Of a stretch of DNA of 64,000 nt, positions 7,661 through 17,618 are shown piece after piece. Position 1 is the stretch's first letter; each line of letters opens with the position of its first letter. Location of the stretch: assembly GCA_001938995.1 (NCBI GenBank), contig MKZN01000013.1:26583-90582 (forward strand), in the 5' to 3' direction. Source of the DNA: Bacillus pumilus (GTDB taxonomy: Bacteria > Bacillota > Bacilli > Bacillales > Bacillaceae). The translations under genes and the position numbers were made by a program. Under the pieces are notes generated by a model. The model was given only the letters and a program-made list of their open reading frames with translations, was not told the DNA's origin and did not search any database.

Positions 7661-8656
7661 ATGGCAAAACAAACGTCTATGTCTTGGGAAGCAATAGCGG
7701 AGCAGGCGATGAAAAATGAACCGATTACGTTGCAAGAGGGCCTTAACATTCTTGAAGCAGATGACGGAGATTTGTTACCTATTATGCACGCAGCCTATCA
7801 AGTAAGATATCATTTTTTCCAAAAAAAGGTGAAGTTGAATATGATCTTTAACGCTAAAAGTGGATATTGTCCAGAAAACTGTGGGTACTGTTCACAGTCA
7901 GTGATTTCAAGCGCTCCGGTTGAAAAATATACGATGCTTGATCAGAAGACCATTGTGGCAGGCGCACGTGAGGCATTAAAACGAAAAGCAGGTACTTATT
8001 GCATTGTGGCAAGTGGGAGAGCGCCTACGCACCGGGAATTAGATGAGGTCACTGCGGCAGTAAAAGAGATCACAGACACCATGCCATTGAAAGTATGTGC
8101 ATGTCTAGGGTTATTAAATGAAGAAAAAGCGATGCGACTGAAGGAAGCTGGTGTTCATCGCTATAATCACAATATCAATACACATCATGACCATCATGAG
8201 CACATTACAACCAGCCATACATATGACGACCGTGTCTCAACTCTTCAGCAGGTCAAGCAATCCGGAATGTCACCGTGCTCAGGGGTCATTATTGGAATGG
8301 GTGAAAGCAATCAGCAAATTGTTGAAATGGCGTTTGCTCTCAGAGCACTTGATGCTGATTCGATTCCAGTCAACTTTCTTCATGCCATTGAAGGAACCCC
8401 CCTTGAGCATCAAGAACGAACACATCCGATCAAGGCATTGAAGGTTTTGGCGTTGATGAGATTCATCAACCCTACAAAGGAAATTCGAGTCTCTGGGGGG
8501 CGAGAATTTAATTTACGTACACTCCAACCGCTTGCCCTGTATGCTGCAAACTCTATTTTCGTTGGCGATTATTTGACCACAAAGGGGCAACAAGTGCAAA
8601 CAGATCATCATATCATTGAGGATTTAGGTTTTGAGATAGAAGAATGTGCGCTATAA
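7661..8656 (+). CDS. bioB: Biotin synthase
   Basis: This 331-residue radical-SAM enzyme inserts sulfur into dethiobiotin in the last step of biotin synthesis. The SAM cluster motif C-x3-C-x2-C is present in AKSGYCPENCGYCSQS (about residues 65-80), followed by YCIVASGR, YNHNINT and the SGGRE motif near residue 280. I chose ATG 7661 over 7658 because the AGGGGGG site is six bases from it. No other biotin genes flank it, so it is a stand-alone BirA-regulated unit. It would need dethiobiotin from genes elsewhere or from outside. Confidence 0.93.
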   Translation: MAKQTSMSWEAIAEQAMKNEPITLQEGLNILEADDGDLLPIMHAAYQVRYHFFQKKVKLNMIFNAKSGYCPENCGYCSQSVISSAPVEKYTMLDQKTIVAGAREALKRKAGTYCIVASGRAPTHRELDEVTAAVKEITDTMPLKVCACLGLLNEEKAMRLKEAGVHRYNHNINTHHDHHEHITTSHTYDDRVSTLQQVKQSGMSPCSGVIIGMGESNQQIVEMAFALRALDADSIPVNFLHAIEGTPLEHQERTHPIKALKVLALMRFINPTKEIRVSGGREFNLRTLQPLALYAANSIFVGDYLTTKGQQVQTDHHIIEDLGFEIEECAL

Positions 8657-8657
8657 G

Positions 8658-8690
8658 AAAAAGTCTGCCGTTTGATGCGGCAGACTTTTT
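8658..8690 (+). terminator. bioB terminator
   Basis: AAAAAGTCTGCCG pairs perfectly with CGGCAGACTTTTT around TTTGATG. It starts one base after the bioB stop. The 8691-8836 stretch that follows holds no ORF or site that I can support. Confidence 0.9.
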
Positions 8691-8836
8691 GTGATCTTTT
8701 ATGGAAATTGACAGTCCCTCTACCTTCTTCACGGTGTTTATGTAGTCTCCTGTCTCTTAAACACTAAACCAGGAGAATAGATTCATTTTATACCAATTTC
8801 AGAGAATTTATTTCCTGTTTAAAAGTGCTGCAAATA

Positions 8837-8864
8837 AAAAACTACCCTTCTAAAAGAGTAGTTT
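8837..8864 (-). terminator. uppP terminator
   Basis: On the minus strand AAACTACTC pairs with GGGTAGTTT (one G-U pair) around TTTTAGAA, followed by a T-run. It lies just beyond the uppP stop. Confidence 0.85.
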
Positions 8865-8870
8865 ACATAC

Positions 8871-9704
8871 TTACATAAACAGAATAAATAAAATCAGACC
8901 GAGAATAATTCGGTAAATCGCAAAAGGCACCAGTTTGATTTTATTGATCAGTTTGAGGAAGAATCGAACAACGAACAGAGCCACAATAAATGCACTCACA
9001 AAACCGACAATAAAGAATGGAAGCATATCTGTTGTTAGATGCTCTGCATTTTTGACGAGTGTTAAGAAACTTGCGCCCGCCATGATTGGCATCGCCATGA
9101 TAAACGTAAAATCAGCCGCAGCTCGGTGATTCAGACCAAGGATGACACCACCTGCGATGGTAGAACCTGAGCGTGAGAAGCCAGGCCATAATGCCAAACA
9201 TTGAAACAGCCCGATATAAAGAGCCTGCCGATAGGTCATGTTATCAACAGAATGTGTTTCTGTTTTACGTTTGTTGATCCAGTCAGCGACAAGCATGAGC
9301 ACTGCTCCTAAGATCAAACCGACGGCTACCGTTCTGACGTCAAATAAATATTTATCAATGTAATCCTCAAATAAGAATCCTAAAATAACAGCAGGGACGA
9401 GTCCAACAGCAATTTGAGCAATGGTCAACTTATGTCCGCTACGCTTTTGTTCTTCAGTGATGTTCTTCTTTAAACCTAACAAATTCAGAATACGATCTTT
9501 AAACACGATCATCACGGCTAAAATAGAGCCTAGCTGAATCACAACTTTAAATGTGTTCGCCGCCTCTGAACCAATGAGTTCCTTCGATTTTAACCAAAGA
9601 TCATCGACTATGATCATGTGTCCAGTAGACGAGACAGGCGCATATTCTGTTAAACCTTCTACAATTCCTAAAACCAGTGCCACGAATAATTCCCATACAT
9701 TCAT
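8871..9704 (-). CDS. uppP: Undecaprenyl-diphosphate phosphatase
   Basis: This 277-residue polytopic membrane enzyme of the BacA/UppP family recycles undecaprenyl pyrophosphate to the monophosphate for wall synthesis and can confer bacitracin tolerance. The two active-site motifs are intact: EGLTEYAPVSSTGHM near the N-terminus and WPGFSRSGSTIAGG near residue 175. About eight hydrophobic segments are visible. I start it at ATG 9704 because the preceding GTG codon overlaps the ribosome binding site GAAAGGAAAG. It lies downstream of the AI-2E-type transporter gene, as in B. subtilis yubA-yubB, but a terminator separates them. Confidence 0.92.
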   Translation of the reverse strand: MNVWELFVALVLGIVEGLTEYAPVSSTGHMIIVDDLWLKSKELIGSEAANTFKVVIQLGSILAVMIVFKDRILNLLGLKKNITEEQKRSGHKLTIAQIAVGLVPAVILGFLFEDYIDKYLFDVRTVAVGLILGAVLMLVADWINKRKTETHSVDNMTYRQALYIGLFQCLALWPGFSRSGSTIAGGVILGLNHRAAADFTFIMAMPIMAGASFLTLVKNAEHLTTDMLPFFIVGFVSAFIVALFVVRFFLKLINKIKLVPFAIYRIILGLILFILFM

Positions 9705-9762
9705 GATTTTCTTTCCTTTCACTTCTGATCTTTTGAACAGGTCAAACTTCTATGTTCACATA

Positions 9763-9796
9763 AAGATAAGCTTTCTTTTTCGAAAGCTCGTCTTTA
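9763..9796 (-). terminator. Terminator between the yubA-like gene and uppP
   Basis: On the minus strand AAAGACGAGCTTTC pairs with GAAAGCTTATCTTT (internal mismatches) around a short A-rich loop, ending in T-rich sequence. Confidence 0.65.
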
Positions 9797-9831
9797 TGAT
9801 ACTATACTTTTTTCAAAAAAAGATTATGACA

Positions 9832-10974
9832 TTAAACCTTTTCTTCTTTATACAGATTGGATCGCATTTTGAACCAATCAAATAAATGGGTTGTGATGAC
9901 TTTCAGAACTGCGTATGTAGGGATAGCGACAATGACACCTACCACGCTGAACAGCTTCCCTGCTGTTAACAGAACAAATATGATGGTAATCGGGTGGATA
10001 TGGAGATTTTTCCCCATGACCTGCGGAGAAATAAATTTCCCTTCAATGAGCTGGACAACTGTCCAAACAATGATCAACTTGAGCAGCATCACTGGTGACG
10101 TTACGAGCGCAATGACAATCGCTGGTGTAATGGCAATCGTTGGCCCAAGATAAGGAACTACACTTGTAAACGCAGCAATAATGGCTAGCAGTAAAGCGTA
10201 ATCTAAGCCGATGATCATGTACCCAATTAAAAGCAAGATGCCAATACAGAAGCTGACAATGATTTGACCAAGGATGTACGAGCTCAGACGATGATTCATT
10301 TCATGAAGCACGACATGAGTGTGTTCTCTTAGCTTATTCGGAATAAACTTCAGGAAATAATCAGGCAGTTTTTTGCCGTCTTTTAATAGATAAAACAGGA
10401 TGAATGGGACAGTCACAATCGAGATAATGACTTCAGTCAGCGCACCTAGGAATGTCCCTACGCCTGTGAAAGTACTTTCCAAAATCTTTGTCGCTTGACT
10501 TGACGCTTTACTCGCTAATTCTGACACGTTAAAATTCATCGTATTCTGCACTTGATTAATGAAGTTACTGCCAGTTAATTGTCTAATCTGGTCTTCTACC
10601 GTATCGACGTATTTCGGCAGGTTATGAAACAGACTCATCGTTTGTGCTTGTAAAAATGGAATTATGGACACAATCGTCACTGTGATAATGCCAATAATGG
10701 CAATATATAAAAGCAATATTGAATAAATCCGCTTGACTCTCATTCTTTCTAATAAGTTGACCACTGGATTTAATAAATAATACACAACCCCAGTTAAAAT
10801 TATCGGTAAGGCAATGGTTTTGATCAGTACAATGAGCGGTGTGAAAATAAAAGATGTCTTCATGAAAACAAGGATATTCAACCCGATTAATAACAGGATG
10901 AGTAAAAAGAGAACAAACTTGTTATCCAGAAAAAACTTTCTAAATCGACTGCTCCACATTTGCATAGAATTCAT
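9832..10974 (-). CDS. yubA: AI-2E family transporter (YubA-like)
   Basis: This 380-residue membrane protein of the AI-2E/PerM family has about eight hydrophobic segments, including two N-terminal hairpins and the conserved late motif [17 protein letters not shown] (about residues 265-281). Members export diverse small molecules or ions; despite the name most do not move autoinducer-2, and the substrate here is unknown. The ATG at 10974 is preceded by GGAGGAACAAT. The neighbouring uppP and the family suggest the B. subtilis yubA equivalent; the symbol is less certain than the family. Confidence 0.8.
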   Translation of the reverse strand: MNSMQMWSSRFRKFFLDNKFVLFLLILLLIGLNILVFMKTSFIFTPLIVLIKTIALPIILTGVVYYLLNPVVNLLERMRVKRIYSILLLYIAIIGIITVTIVSIIPFLQAQTMSLFHNLPKYVDTVEDQIRQLTGSNFINQVQNTMNFNVSELASKASSQATKILESTFTGVGTFLGALTEVIISIVTVPFILFYLLKDGKKLPDYFLKFIPNKLREHTHVVLHEMNHRLSSYILGQIIVSFCIGILLLIGYMIIGLDYALLLAIIAAFTSVVPYLGPTIAITPAIVIALVTSPVMLLKLIIVWTVVQLIEGKFISPQVMGKNLHIHPITIIFVLLTAGKLFSVVGVIVAIPTYAVLKVITTHLFDWFKMRSNLYKEEKV

Positions 10975-11016
10975 ATTGTTCCTCCAAACACCGGCTATTT
11001 ATTAGTAAATTGTACA

Positions 11017-11430
11017 CTACTTCATCATGATTTGGTGATCATTGTTTCTGCTATTTTCCCATTTAGCAATGGACATTGCCCATAAAATCAGAAGCGGCTG
11101 TCCAATGAGCCTTAGCCACAATGCGGCTCGTTCTGTACTCTCTTGTCCTGGAAATGGGATGCCTACTTGCGCAGCAAATAGATTTGCTGGGGAAACCAAG
11201 ATCAGATAGACAGCTATCCACTTTGCCGCTTGTTTTCTTACGTTTGGCAGAAAGAGGAGACCTGCCATCAACCACTCCAAACAAGCAGTCGTATAGACGA
11301 TCACATAAGGAAAGGGCCACCCCACCATCATACGGGCAAAGCCTTCCGGCTCTAACACATGAAAAACACCGGCTGCGATGAATACTAGCGAAAACATGTA
11401 TGTACTTCCTATGTGTAAGGTGTACTTCAT
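11017..11430 (-). CDS. DoxX-like membrane protein
   Basis: This 137-residue protein has four hydrophobic segments and the DoxX-like features FIAAGVFHVLEPEGFARMM near the start and VSPANLFAAQVGIPFPG near residue 85. Such proteins are small four-helix membrane proteins of varied or unknown role, some linked to quinone or redox functions. The ATG at 11430 has GAGGAAAC upstream. It is convergent with nothing and divergent from the oxidoreductase gene at 11631, about 200 bp away. Function unknown. Confidence 0.65.
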   Translation of the reverse strand: MKYTLHIGSTYMFSLVFIAAGVFHVLEPEGFARMMVGWPFPYVIVYTTACLEWLMAGLLFLPNVRKQAAKWIAVYLILVSPANLFAAQVGIPFPGQESTERAALWLRLIGQPLLILWAMSIAKWENSRNNDHQIMMK

Positions 11431-11576
11431 GTTCGTTTCCTCTTCTCCCTTCTTTTGAGTATTACCCGAATGAAAGGAGAAACTACCACTTTTCGAACAT
11501 TTATATCCTTTATGTAAGACGCACCGGCCATTGAAAAGGTTTCATCAGCTTTTATATAAAAAAGAATATCCTTTCA

Positions 11577-11603
11577 TACAAACGCTTTCAAAGGTTGTAT
11601 AAT
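11577..11603 (+). promoter_or_regulatory. Promoter -10 with overlapping cre-like (CcpA) site
   Basis: TATAAT at 11598-11603 lies 28 bp before the start codon of the oxidoreductase gene. Directly upstream, TACAAACGCTTTCA (11577-11590) matches the symmetrical cre sequence TGAAAGCGCTTTCA at 11 of 14 positions, with the whole right half perfect. A site here would occlude polymerase, so catabolite repression is likely. No good -35 is visible. Confidence 0.55.
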
Positions 11604-11630
11604 CAGAGAAAAGAAGATGGAGGGGATGAC

Positions 11631-12626
11631 ATGGTTCGATTTGCTGTGATAGGAACCAATTGGATTACCGATCGATTTTTACAATCAGGTGAAGAAATTG
11701 CAGATTTCACATGCACAGCCTTCTATTCACGCTCCGCTGAAAAAGGGGAAGCGTTTGCCAAGAAATACGGCATTGAAACGGTCTTTACAAATGTACATCA
11801 AATGGCGGCAAGTGATGCATTTGATGCTGTCTATATTGCCAGTCCTAACGCCCTTCACAAAGAGCAAGCCATCTTGATGATGGAACATAAAAAGCACGTA
11901 CTATGCGAAAAGCCATTGGCCTCTCATCGGAAAGAGGTTGAACAAATGATTGCAGTAGCTAAACAACACCAAGTTTGTTTGATGGAGGCGATGAAAACCA
12001 CATTTCTGCCAAATTTCCTTCAAGTCAAACAGCATCTTCAGGAACTAGGCACTATTCGGCAAGTGGTGGCACATTATTGTCAATATTCCTCCAAATATGA
12101 TGATTATCGAAATGGTCACACCCTAAACGCATTTAAGCCTGAACTTTCTAATGGCTCCTTAATGGATATCGGTGTGTATCTCGTTTTTCCAATGATTGAT
12201 TTATTTGGACTGCCTCATGAAATCACAGCCAGAGGCTACAAACTGTCTTCTGGTGTGGATGGAAACGGCTCGCTACTTTTGCAGTATGACCAGCATCAAG
12301 CACTTCTTTTTCATTCTAAAATCTCTACGTCTCATTTATCTGCTGAAATTCAAGGAGAAGATGCCACTATGGTGATGGACCAATTCCACCGCCCTTCTCG
12401 TATCACCATTCACAATCGCGATGGAAATCAAAAAGACATTTCTCTCAAAGATGATCAGCCAGCCATGTTTTATGAAATTGAGCATTTTATCAAATGTATT
12501 CAAGAAGAAAAGGGGCAGTCACCGATTAATACGTTTGCTTTATCCGTTCAAACGATGTCTGTGATGGACGAGGCAAGACGCCAGATGGGCATCATGTATC
12601 CTGCTGACCGAAAGACAGGTGAATAG
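11631..12626 (+). CDS. Gfo/Idh/MocA family oxidoreductase
   Basis: This 331-residue NAD(P)-dependent sugar- or polyol-type dehydrogenase has an N-terminal Rossmann fold (FAVIGTNWITDRF, then DAVYIASPNALHKEQA and the hallmark CEKPL near residue 95). The C-terminal domain has GSLMDIGVYLVFPMIDLFG, the substrate-domain signature of the family. ATG 11631 follows GGAGGGGATGAC; the longer frame lacks a site. The first glycine motif is slightly unusual (GxN-W). It stands alone with its own promoter and terminator, and the cre-like site fits a carbohydrate role. The substrate cannot be inferred. Confidence 0.85.
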   Translation: MVRFAVIGTNWITDRFLQSGEEIADFTCTAFYSRSAEKGEAFAKKYGIETVFTNVHQMAASDAFDAVYIASPNALHKEQAILMMEHKKHVLCEKPLASHRKEVEQMIAVAKQHQVCLMEAMKTTFLPNFLQVKQHLQELGTIRQVVAHYCQYSSKYDDYRNGHTLNAFKPELSNGSLMDIGVYLVFPMIDLFGLPHEITARGYKLSSGVDGNGSLLLQYDQHQALLFHSKISTSHLSAEIQGEDATMVMDQFHRPSRITIHNRDGNQKDISLKDDQPAMFYEIEHFIKCIQEEKGQSPINTFALSVQTMSVMDEARRQMGIMYPADRKTGE

Positions 12627-12639
12627 GCTTTTAAATCAT

Positions 12640-12684
12640 GAACAAAGGGAACAACAAACATAGCGTAGCCCTTTGTTCTGTTTT
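12640..12684 (+). terminator. Terminator after the oxidoreductase gene
   Basis: GAACAAAGGG (12640-12649) pairs perfectly with CCCTTTGTTC (12669-12678) around a 19-nt loop, followed by TGTTTTG. Confidence 0.65.
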
Positions 12685-12695
12685 GTGTGAAAGAA

Positions 12696-13220
12696 TTACT
12701 TGGCCGCTAATACATCGGCAAATGCTTTTACATATGGCGGAAGATCTGGCGGACGTCTGCTTGATACGAGGTGACCATCTGTGACGACGGCTTCATCCAA
12801 CCAGACAGCGCCAGCATTTGTCATATCATCTTTAATGCCGGGGGTACTTGTGACTTTTTTGCCTTGAAGAATCCCTGCTGAAATGAGCACCCAGCCAGCA
12901 TGGCAAATTTGTCCGATTGGTTTACCTTGTGTATCAAACGTGCGAACGATGTCTAATACTTCTGGATATCGGCGTAGTTTATCAGGCGCCCATCCGCCTG
13001 GAACAAGTACAGCATCATAATCATCCGCAGTAATGGAATAAAAATCTGCATCTGACACGGCAGGTACACCATACTTTCCAATGTATTGATGGTCTGCTTT
13101 TTCACCTACAAGATGAACCGTTGCCCCTTCCTCTCTTAAACGAAGTACCGGATACCATAGCTCTAAATCCTCAAACTCATCACTCACAAAAGCAATGACC
13201 TTTTTATCTGATAGACGCAT
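12696..13220 (-). CDS. DJ-1/PfpI family protein (general-stress type)
   Basis: This 174-residue class I glutamine amidotransferase-like protein belongs to the PfpI/DJ-1 superfamily. The nucleophile elbow is ICHAGWVLISAG (Cys near residue 100), with FEDLELWYP near the N-terminus and VLVPGGWAPDKLR near residue 70. Relatives in Bacillus (YfkM, YraA) are general stress proteins proposed to act as deglycases or chaperones; the precise activity is disputed. I start it at ATG 13220 with AAAGGAGA seven bases upstream. It is convergent with the oxidoreductase gene. Confidence 0.85.
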   Translation of the reverse strand: MRLSDKKVIAFVSDEFEDLELWYPVLRLREEGATVHLVGEKADHQYIGKYGVPAVSDADFYSITADDYDAVLVPGGWAPDKLRRYPEVLDIVRTFDTQGKPIGQICHAGWVLISAGILQGKKVTSTPGIKDDMTNAGAVWLDEAVVTDGHLVSSRRPPDLPPYVKAFADVLAAK

Positions 13221-13270
13221 CTTATCTCTCCTTTTCATCCTAATATCTCTATTGTACGAGATCATCACTT

Positions 13271-13303
13271 AAAAAGAAAAGCGGTTCCCCTTAGGAGAAC
13301 CAC
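13271..13303 (-). terminator. Terminator of the first chemoreceptor gene
   Basis: On the minus strand GTGGTTCTCC pairs with GGGGAACCGC (with wobble pairs) around TAA, followed by TTTTCTTTTT. Confidence 0.75.
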
Positions 13304-13317
13304 TTTCACCTGTTCAT

Positions 13318-15306
13318 CTATTCATTGATCTTGAATTTTTTAGTTAACTCACGCAGCTCTTCCGCCATTTGAGATAGCGTCGTTGATGACGAACTAATCT
13401 CTTCCATTGAAGCTAACTGTTCTTCAGCAGATGCCGCAATATCTTGGATACTTGCGGAACTTTCCCTAGATACATCAGCAATTTCATTGACTGCCTTTGA
13501 AATTTGTTCAGAGCCTTTTGATAGTTCACGTACAGTTGTATTCATTTCATTAATTCTTGCTGCAATTTCTGCTGTTTGTTGGTTAATTTGTGAGAAGCTT
13601 TCTTTCGTTTGGTCTGTAATTGAAAGTCCACTTTTCACTTCTTCATTCACAGATTTGAACATATTTTGAGATGTTTCAATTTCAGATACAATTTCTTTCA
13701 CGAGTTTCTCAATTTCTTTTGCTGAATCCGATGATTGAACGGCAAGCTTACGTACTTCTTCTGCTACAACAGAGAAACCTCTGCCTGATTCGCCAGCTCT
13801 TGCCGCTTCAATTGCTGCATTGAGTGCGAGTAAATTCGTCTGATCTGCAATGCCATTGATGACACCTAAAATGTTCGTAATGTCTTTTGACTTATGCTCT
13901 AAGCCGTTGATGACACTTTCAGCTTCTTTCACTGAATGATCAATTGTTTGCATTTGTCCAACCGTTTGCTCCACAAGCTGTCCACCTGTTTCAGCCACTG
14001 TTTTCGATTGAGCAGATGACGCGGTAATCACATCAGAAGTTTGTGCCACTTCGTTTAGACCATCGTTCATTTGTTTCAAATGTTGTGCACTTTGTTCCAC
14101 CATTTCACTTTGGTTTTCATTTCCATTCGAGAAAGTTTCAATTGATGATGTAATATGCTCTGTTGCTTGCGTTGTTTGACCTGCACTTGCCGTCAGTTCT
14201 TCAGACGATGATGCGACATTCTCAACTGACGTCTGAACGGCTTCGATCACATCTCTTAGTGATTCACTCATTTCATTAAAGCTTGCGCTCAGCTGGCCAA
14301 ACTCATCTTTTGATCGAACAGTAATTTTTTCTGTCAAATCTCCCTCACTGATCTTCTTGGAAGAAGCGACAATCATGGAAAGTGGTTTCGTAATAGAACG
14401 AATGATAAAGAATATCAAAATACCGCCAATGATGAGGGCGCCGACTAAAATGATAGCGGCCATGTTAAAGACCGGCTTCGCAGCATCTTCCACCTCACTC
14501 ACGAACATTGTACCGACAACTTTCCAGCCCGTCAGCTTGTTCGTCATGAATTCCATTTGTTTTTCATTACCCTCAAGCTGATAACTGATAAATCCTTCAT
14601 CTTCTGTGTAAACCTTATCTAACCAATCACCAGATAATTTTGTTCCAGCTTTTTTTGTTGGATGTGCAACAAAGGTACGATCAGGACTTCCGATAAAGGC
14701 ATAGCCTTTTTTCCCGATGTTGATGCTATTTGATTCTTTTACTAGATTCGCAATGTCTAAGTTCATGGCAATGACACCCGAACCGTCTTCTAATTTTTTA
14801 GAAATCGTGACAACTAGCGTACCTGTTGAGGCAGTTGGATATGGAGCAGAGACAGATAGCTCACCATTTTTGGCCCAGCCATCTTTATACCAATCTCTTT
14901 CCGTCGCGACATAATCTGCCGGCATTTTTTTATCAGGATATCTTGTAAACACTTTTCCATCACTTGAAGCGACAAAAATACCTTCTGTGTCTTCATTCAT
15001 ACTCATGAACTGTTCAAATCGTCCTTGAATATCTGTCGTCCCTTTTTGCTTAAGCTTTTTCGCCGTGATCCATTGACTGAAGAAATCGGTTGCATCGGTT
15101 TTACCTTTGACAACCTTCGTAATATTTCTATCAAGCTGCTCCACATTTTCCTTTGCGCTTTGCATGATTTGATCGTTTAAGGAAGTGCTTGCAGTATGAT
15201 AGGATGAAAACGCCAAAACGATAATTGGACATAAAAGAATAAATAAGAATGAGAATACGAGCTTTTTAGAAATGGATGGCTTTTTGAAATACTGTATGAA
15301 TTTCAT
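13318..15306 (-). CDS. Methyl-accepting chemotaxis protein, receptor 1 of the array (TlpA-like)
   Basis: This 662-residue transmembrane chemoreceptor has a first membrane helix at about residues 16-36, an extracellular dCache domain (about 37-280), a second helix at about 283-304, a HAMP domain and a long cytoplasmic signalling bundle with the conserved tip [20 protein letters not shown]. The ligand pocket carries ERDWYKDGW and APYP, but the usual late Asp of the amino-acid-binding dCache motif is Asn (AMNLDI), so the ligand may differ. The N-terminal [14 protein letters not shown] resembles B. subtilis TlpA. It has its own SigD-type promoter and terminator. Naming it TlpA is tentative. Confidence 0.93.
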   Translation of the reverse strand: MKFIQYFKKPSISKKLVFSFLFILLCPIIVLAFSSYHTASTSLNDQIMQSAKENVEQLDRNITKVVKGKTDATDFFSQWITAKKLKQKGTTDIQGRFEQFMSMNEDTEGIFVASSDGKVFTRYPDKKMPADYVATERDWYKDGWAKNGELSVSAPYPTASTGTLVVTISKKLEDGSGVIAMNLDIANLVKESNSINIGKKGYAFIGSPDRTFVAHPTKKAGTKLSGDWLDKVYTEDEGFISYQLEGNEKQMEFMTNKLTGWKVVGTMFVSEVEDAAKPVFNMAAIILVGALIIGGILIFFIIRSITKPLSMIVASSKKISEGDLTEKITVRSKDEFGQLSASFNEMSESLRDVIEAVQTSVENVASSSEELTASAGQTTQATEHITSSIETFSNGNENQSEMVEQSAQHLKQMNDGLNEVAQTSDVITASSAQSKTVAETGGQLVEQTVGQMQTIDHSVKEAESVINGLEHKSKDITNILGVINGIADQTNLLALNAAIEAARAGESGRGFSVVAEEVRKLAVQSSDSAKEIEKLVKEIVSEIETSQNMFKSVNEEVKSGLSITDQTKESFSQINQQTAEIAARINEMNTTVRELSKGSEQISKAVNEIADVSRESSASIQDIAASAEEQLASMEEISSSSTTLSQMAEELRELTKKFKINE

Positions 15307-15340
15307 AAAAAAGAAAACCCCTTTTAGTAAGATAGTATAT

Positions 15341-15367
15341 ATATCGGAAGTACTACTAGGTTGTTTA
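15341..15367 (-). promoter_or_regulatory. SigD (motility sigma) promoter of receptor 1
   Basis: On the minus strand TAAA (15364-15367) is followed after exactly 15 bp by TCCGATAT (15341-15348), matching the SigD consensus TAAA-N15-GCCGATAT at all but one base. It lies about 35 bp upstream of the start codon. Confidence 0.9.
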
Positions 15368-15427
15368 CTATTTTTATTTATTTAAGTTAAAATACGTATA
15401 AATTACCCAAATTTTATGCAAGGATTT

Positions 15428-15458
15428 GAAAAACACCTGACATCAAATGTCAGGTGTT
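15428..15458 (-). terminator. Terminator of receptor 2
   Basis: On the minus strand AACACCTGAC pairs perfectly with GTCAGGTGTT around a 7-nt loop, followed by a T-rich tail. It is just beyond the receptor 2 stop. Confidence 0.88.
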
Positions 15459-15471
15459 CCGCTGTTTTCTC

Positions 15472-17448
15472 TTATATTTTAAATTGTTTGATGATCTCTC
15501 TTAATTCTTCTGCCATCTGTGATAAAGTTGCGGAGGAGGAGCTGATCTCTTCCATTGATGCTAACTGTTCCTCTGCTGAAGCCGCAATATCTTGGAAGCC
15601 TGCAGAGTTTGCACGTGAAAGTTCTTCGATTTGATGAACAGCTTGTGACATATCTTTCGAGCCATGGGTAATCTGCAACGCAGATTCATTGATTTGTTTC
15701 ATTTCTTCTGTCATTTCAGATGTTTTATGGGTGATTTTCTCAAAACTCACTTTGGTTTCATCTGTAATTTTTAATCCCGATTGAACTTCACCTGCTACTT
15801 GCTTAAACATTTGCTGTGATTTTTCAATCTCCTCCACAATCTCGTTCGTTAGGCTTTCAATTTCTTTTGAAGAGCTGCCTGATTGCTCTGCCAGCTTGCG
15901 CACTTCTTCTGCGACAACTGAGAACCCTCTTCCAGCTTCTCCTGCTCTTGCTGCTTCAATCGCTGCATTTAAGGCAAGAAGATTCGTCTGATCTGCGATT
16001 CCATTAATGACACCGAGAATGTTTGTAATGTCCTTTGATTTCTTTTCCAAACCTGCAATGACAAGCTCTGCTTCTTTGACTGCCTGTTCAATGATTTGCA
16101 TTTGGCCTGCTGTTTTTTGTACGAGTTCTCCACCACCCTCGGCGGTTTCGCTAGATTCAACCGACGACTCCGTCATATGAGATATTGTTTCGACCATGTG
16201 TGTTAAGCTGCGGTCCATTTCGTTCAATTGCAAAGCGCTTTTTTCGATCATATCATTCTGATGTTCAGCACTGTTTGAGAACTGTTCTATAGATGATGTA
16301 ATGTGCTCTGTCGCTTGGGTTGTCTGTCCCGCACTTGCCGTCAGTTCTTCGGATGAGGCCGCCACATTTTCAACTGATTGCTGGACGGCTTGAATGACTT
16401 GTTTCAGCTTTGCTGACATATCGTTAAAGCTTTGTGCAAGCTTGCCGACTTCATCGTTAGAACGAATCTCAATTTGCTGTGTGAGATCACCCTGACTAAT
16501 TTTCTCAGCTGATTCAGATAGCGCTATCATTGGTTTTCGAATCGATCTAATGATGAAATAGATTGCGATTCCCCCAATCACAATGGATGCTGCAAGTATG
16601 ATCATCGTTAATTGAAGCACAGGCTGTGCTGCTTCCTTTACTTCATTCTCATACATCGTCCCACCTAGCTTCCAGCCAGTGGCCTCATTGGTCGCAAAAA
16701 ACATGAACTTTGGCTGCCCATTGTAATCATATTCAAAACTGCCTTCCTTTTTGTTAAACATCTGTGTGACAAAATCACCTGTCAATTTCTCACCAGTCTT
16801 TTCTGTTTTATGGGCAACATACCGTTGATCTGATGTGGTCACAAAGGCATAGCCTTCTTTCCCAATTTTAATATTCAATGTATCCTTTATCACTTCATTG
16901 AGACGCATATTGATACCAATGGCACCAGAACCATCTGCTAATTGTTCTGATATCGTGATGAGCAGGTCATCAGATGACTTGTCAACAAAAGGATCTGAGA
17001 TGATCACGTCCTGCTCTTTCATCGATTGTTGAAACCAATCTTCATTTTTTGCACTTTTTGCACTGCCTTTATGTAACTCGGAATATTCAAATAGCTTACC
17101 ATTTTGGTCTGCTACAAACGCCTCAACCACATCTTCATCTGTCTTCGCCAATTGCTCTAATTGCATCATAAGTACCTCTTTGTTCTTTGCTTTCAGTTTA
17201 TCTTTTTTAAAAGATTGAGATAAATATGTAACGATATCAATTTTAGGCTGAACCTCTTTATTAATGGAATCATTTAATTGCTGAACACCATTTGCAGCAC
17301 TAGACATAATTTCCTCATGAAGCGATTCGGATGCCACTTCATAAGAGAACGTTGCCAATACAAGAATGGGTACGAGAAGAATGAATAAAAAAGCGGTAAT
17401 TAATTTTTTTATCATCGTAAAGCGCTTAAAAAAATTGAATTTTTTCAT
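15472..17448 (-). CDS. Methyl-accepting chemotaxis protein, receptor 2 of the array
   Basis: This 658-residue receptor has the same layout as its neighbours: membrane helices at about 13-35 and 280-302, dCache, HAMP and the tip [20 protein letters not shown]. It is the most diverged member of the array. The pocket motif reads NEDWFQQSM with SDPFVD and GINMRL, so the Tyr, Asp and late Asp of the amino-acid-binding dCache motif are all replaced. The N-terminus ([16 protein letters not shown]) lacks the KKPSISKK seen in the others. Its promoter is not of the obvious SigD type. I infer a different ligand and perhaps different regulation, possibly the TlpB equivalent. Confidence 0.92.
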   Translation of the reverse strand: MKKFNFFKRFTMIKKLITAFLFILLVPILVLATFSYEVASESLHEEIMSSAANGVQQLNDSINKEVQPKIDIVTYLSQSFKKDKLKAKNKEVLMMQLEQLAKTDEDVVEAFVADQNGKLFEYSELHKGSAKSAKNEDWFQQSMKEQDVIISDPFVDKSSDDLLITISEQLADGSGAIGINMRLNEVIKDTLNIKIGKEGYAFVTTSDQRYVAHKTEKTGEKLTGDFVTQMFNKKEGSFEYDYNGQPKFMFFATNEATGWKLGGTMYENEVKEAAQPVLQLTMIILAASIVIGGIAIYFIIRSIRKPMIALSESAEKISQGDLTQQIEIRSNDEVGKLAQSFNDMSAKLKQVIQAVQQSVENVAASSEELTASAGQTTQATEHITSSIEQFSNSAEHQNDMIEKSALQLNEMDRSLTHMVETISHMTESSVESSETAEGGGELVQKTAGQMQIIEQAVKEAELVIAGLEKKSKDITNILGVINGIADQTNLLALNAAIEAARAGEAGRGFSVVAEEVRKLAEQSGSSSKEIESLTNEIVEEIEKSQQMFKQVAGEVQSGLKITDETKVSFEKITHKTSEMTEEMKQINESALQITHGSKDMSQAVHQIEELSRANSAGFQDIAASAEEQLASMEEISSSSATLSQMAEELREIIKQFKI

Positions 17449-17492
17449 TTTTTTACTCCTTTTGATTTGTTTTTTATAAACTCACTACTATA

Positions 17493-17521
17493 TTAATAGG
17501 CAAAAAGCATTACTTTTGCAA
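17493..17521 (-). promoter_or_regulatory. Candidate SigA-type promoter of receptor 2
   Basis: On the minus strand TTGCAA (17516-17521) is followed after 17 bp by TATTAA (17493-17498). A GCCTATTA next to it only weakly resembles a SigD -10. This is the one receptor gene without a clear SigD promoter. Confidence 0.45.
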
Positions 17522-17580
17522 GTTTAAAAACCGATGAAATATAAAATAGTCGTAAATATCTGCTGTTCTTAGTTTATAAA

Positions 17581-17605
17581 GAGGAAAGAGCCTCCGCCTA
17601 GAGGC
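17581..17605 (-). terminator. Weak terminator of receptor 3
   Basis: On the minus strand GCCTC pairs with GAGGC around TAGGCG, followed by TCTTTCCTCTTT. The stem is only 5 bp. Confidence 0.45.
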
Positions 17606-17618
17606 ACCTTCAGTGTTT

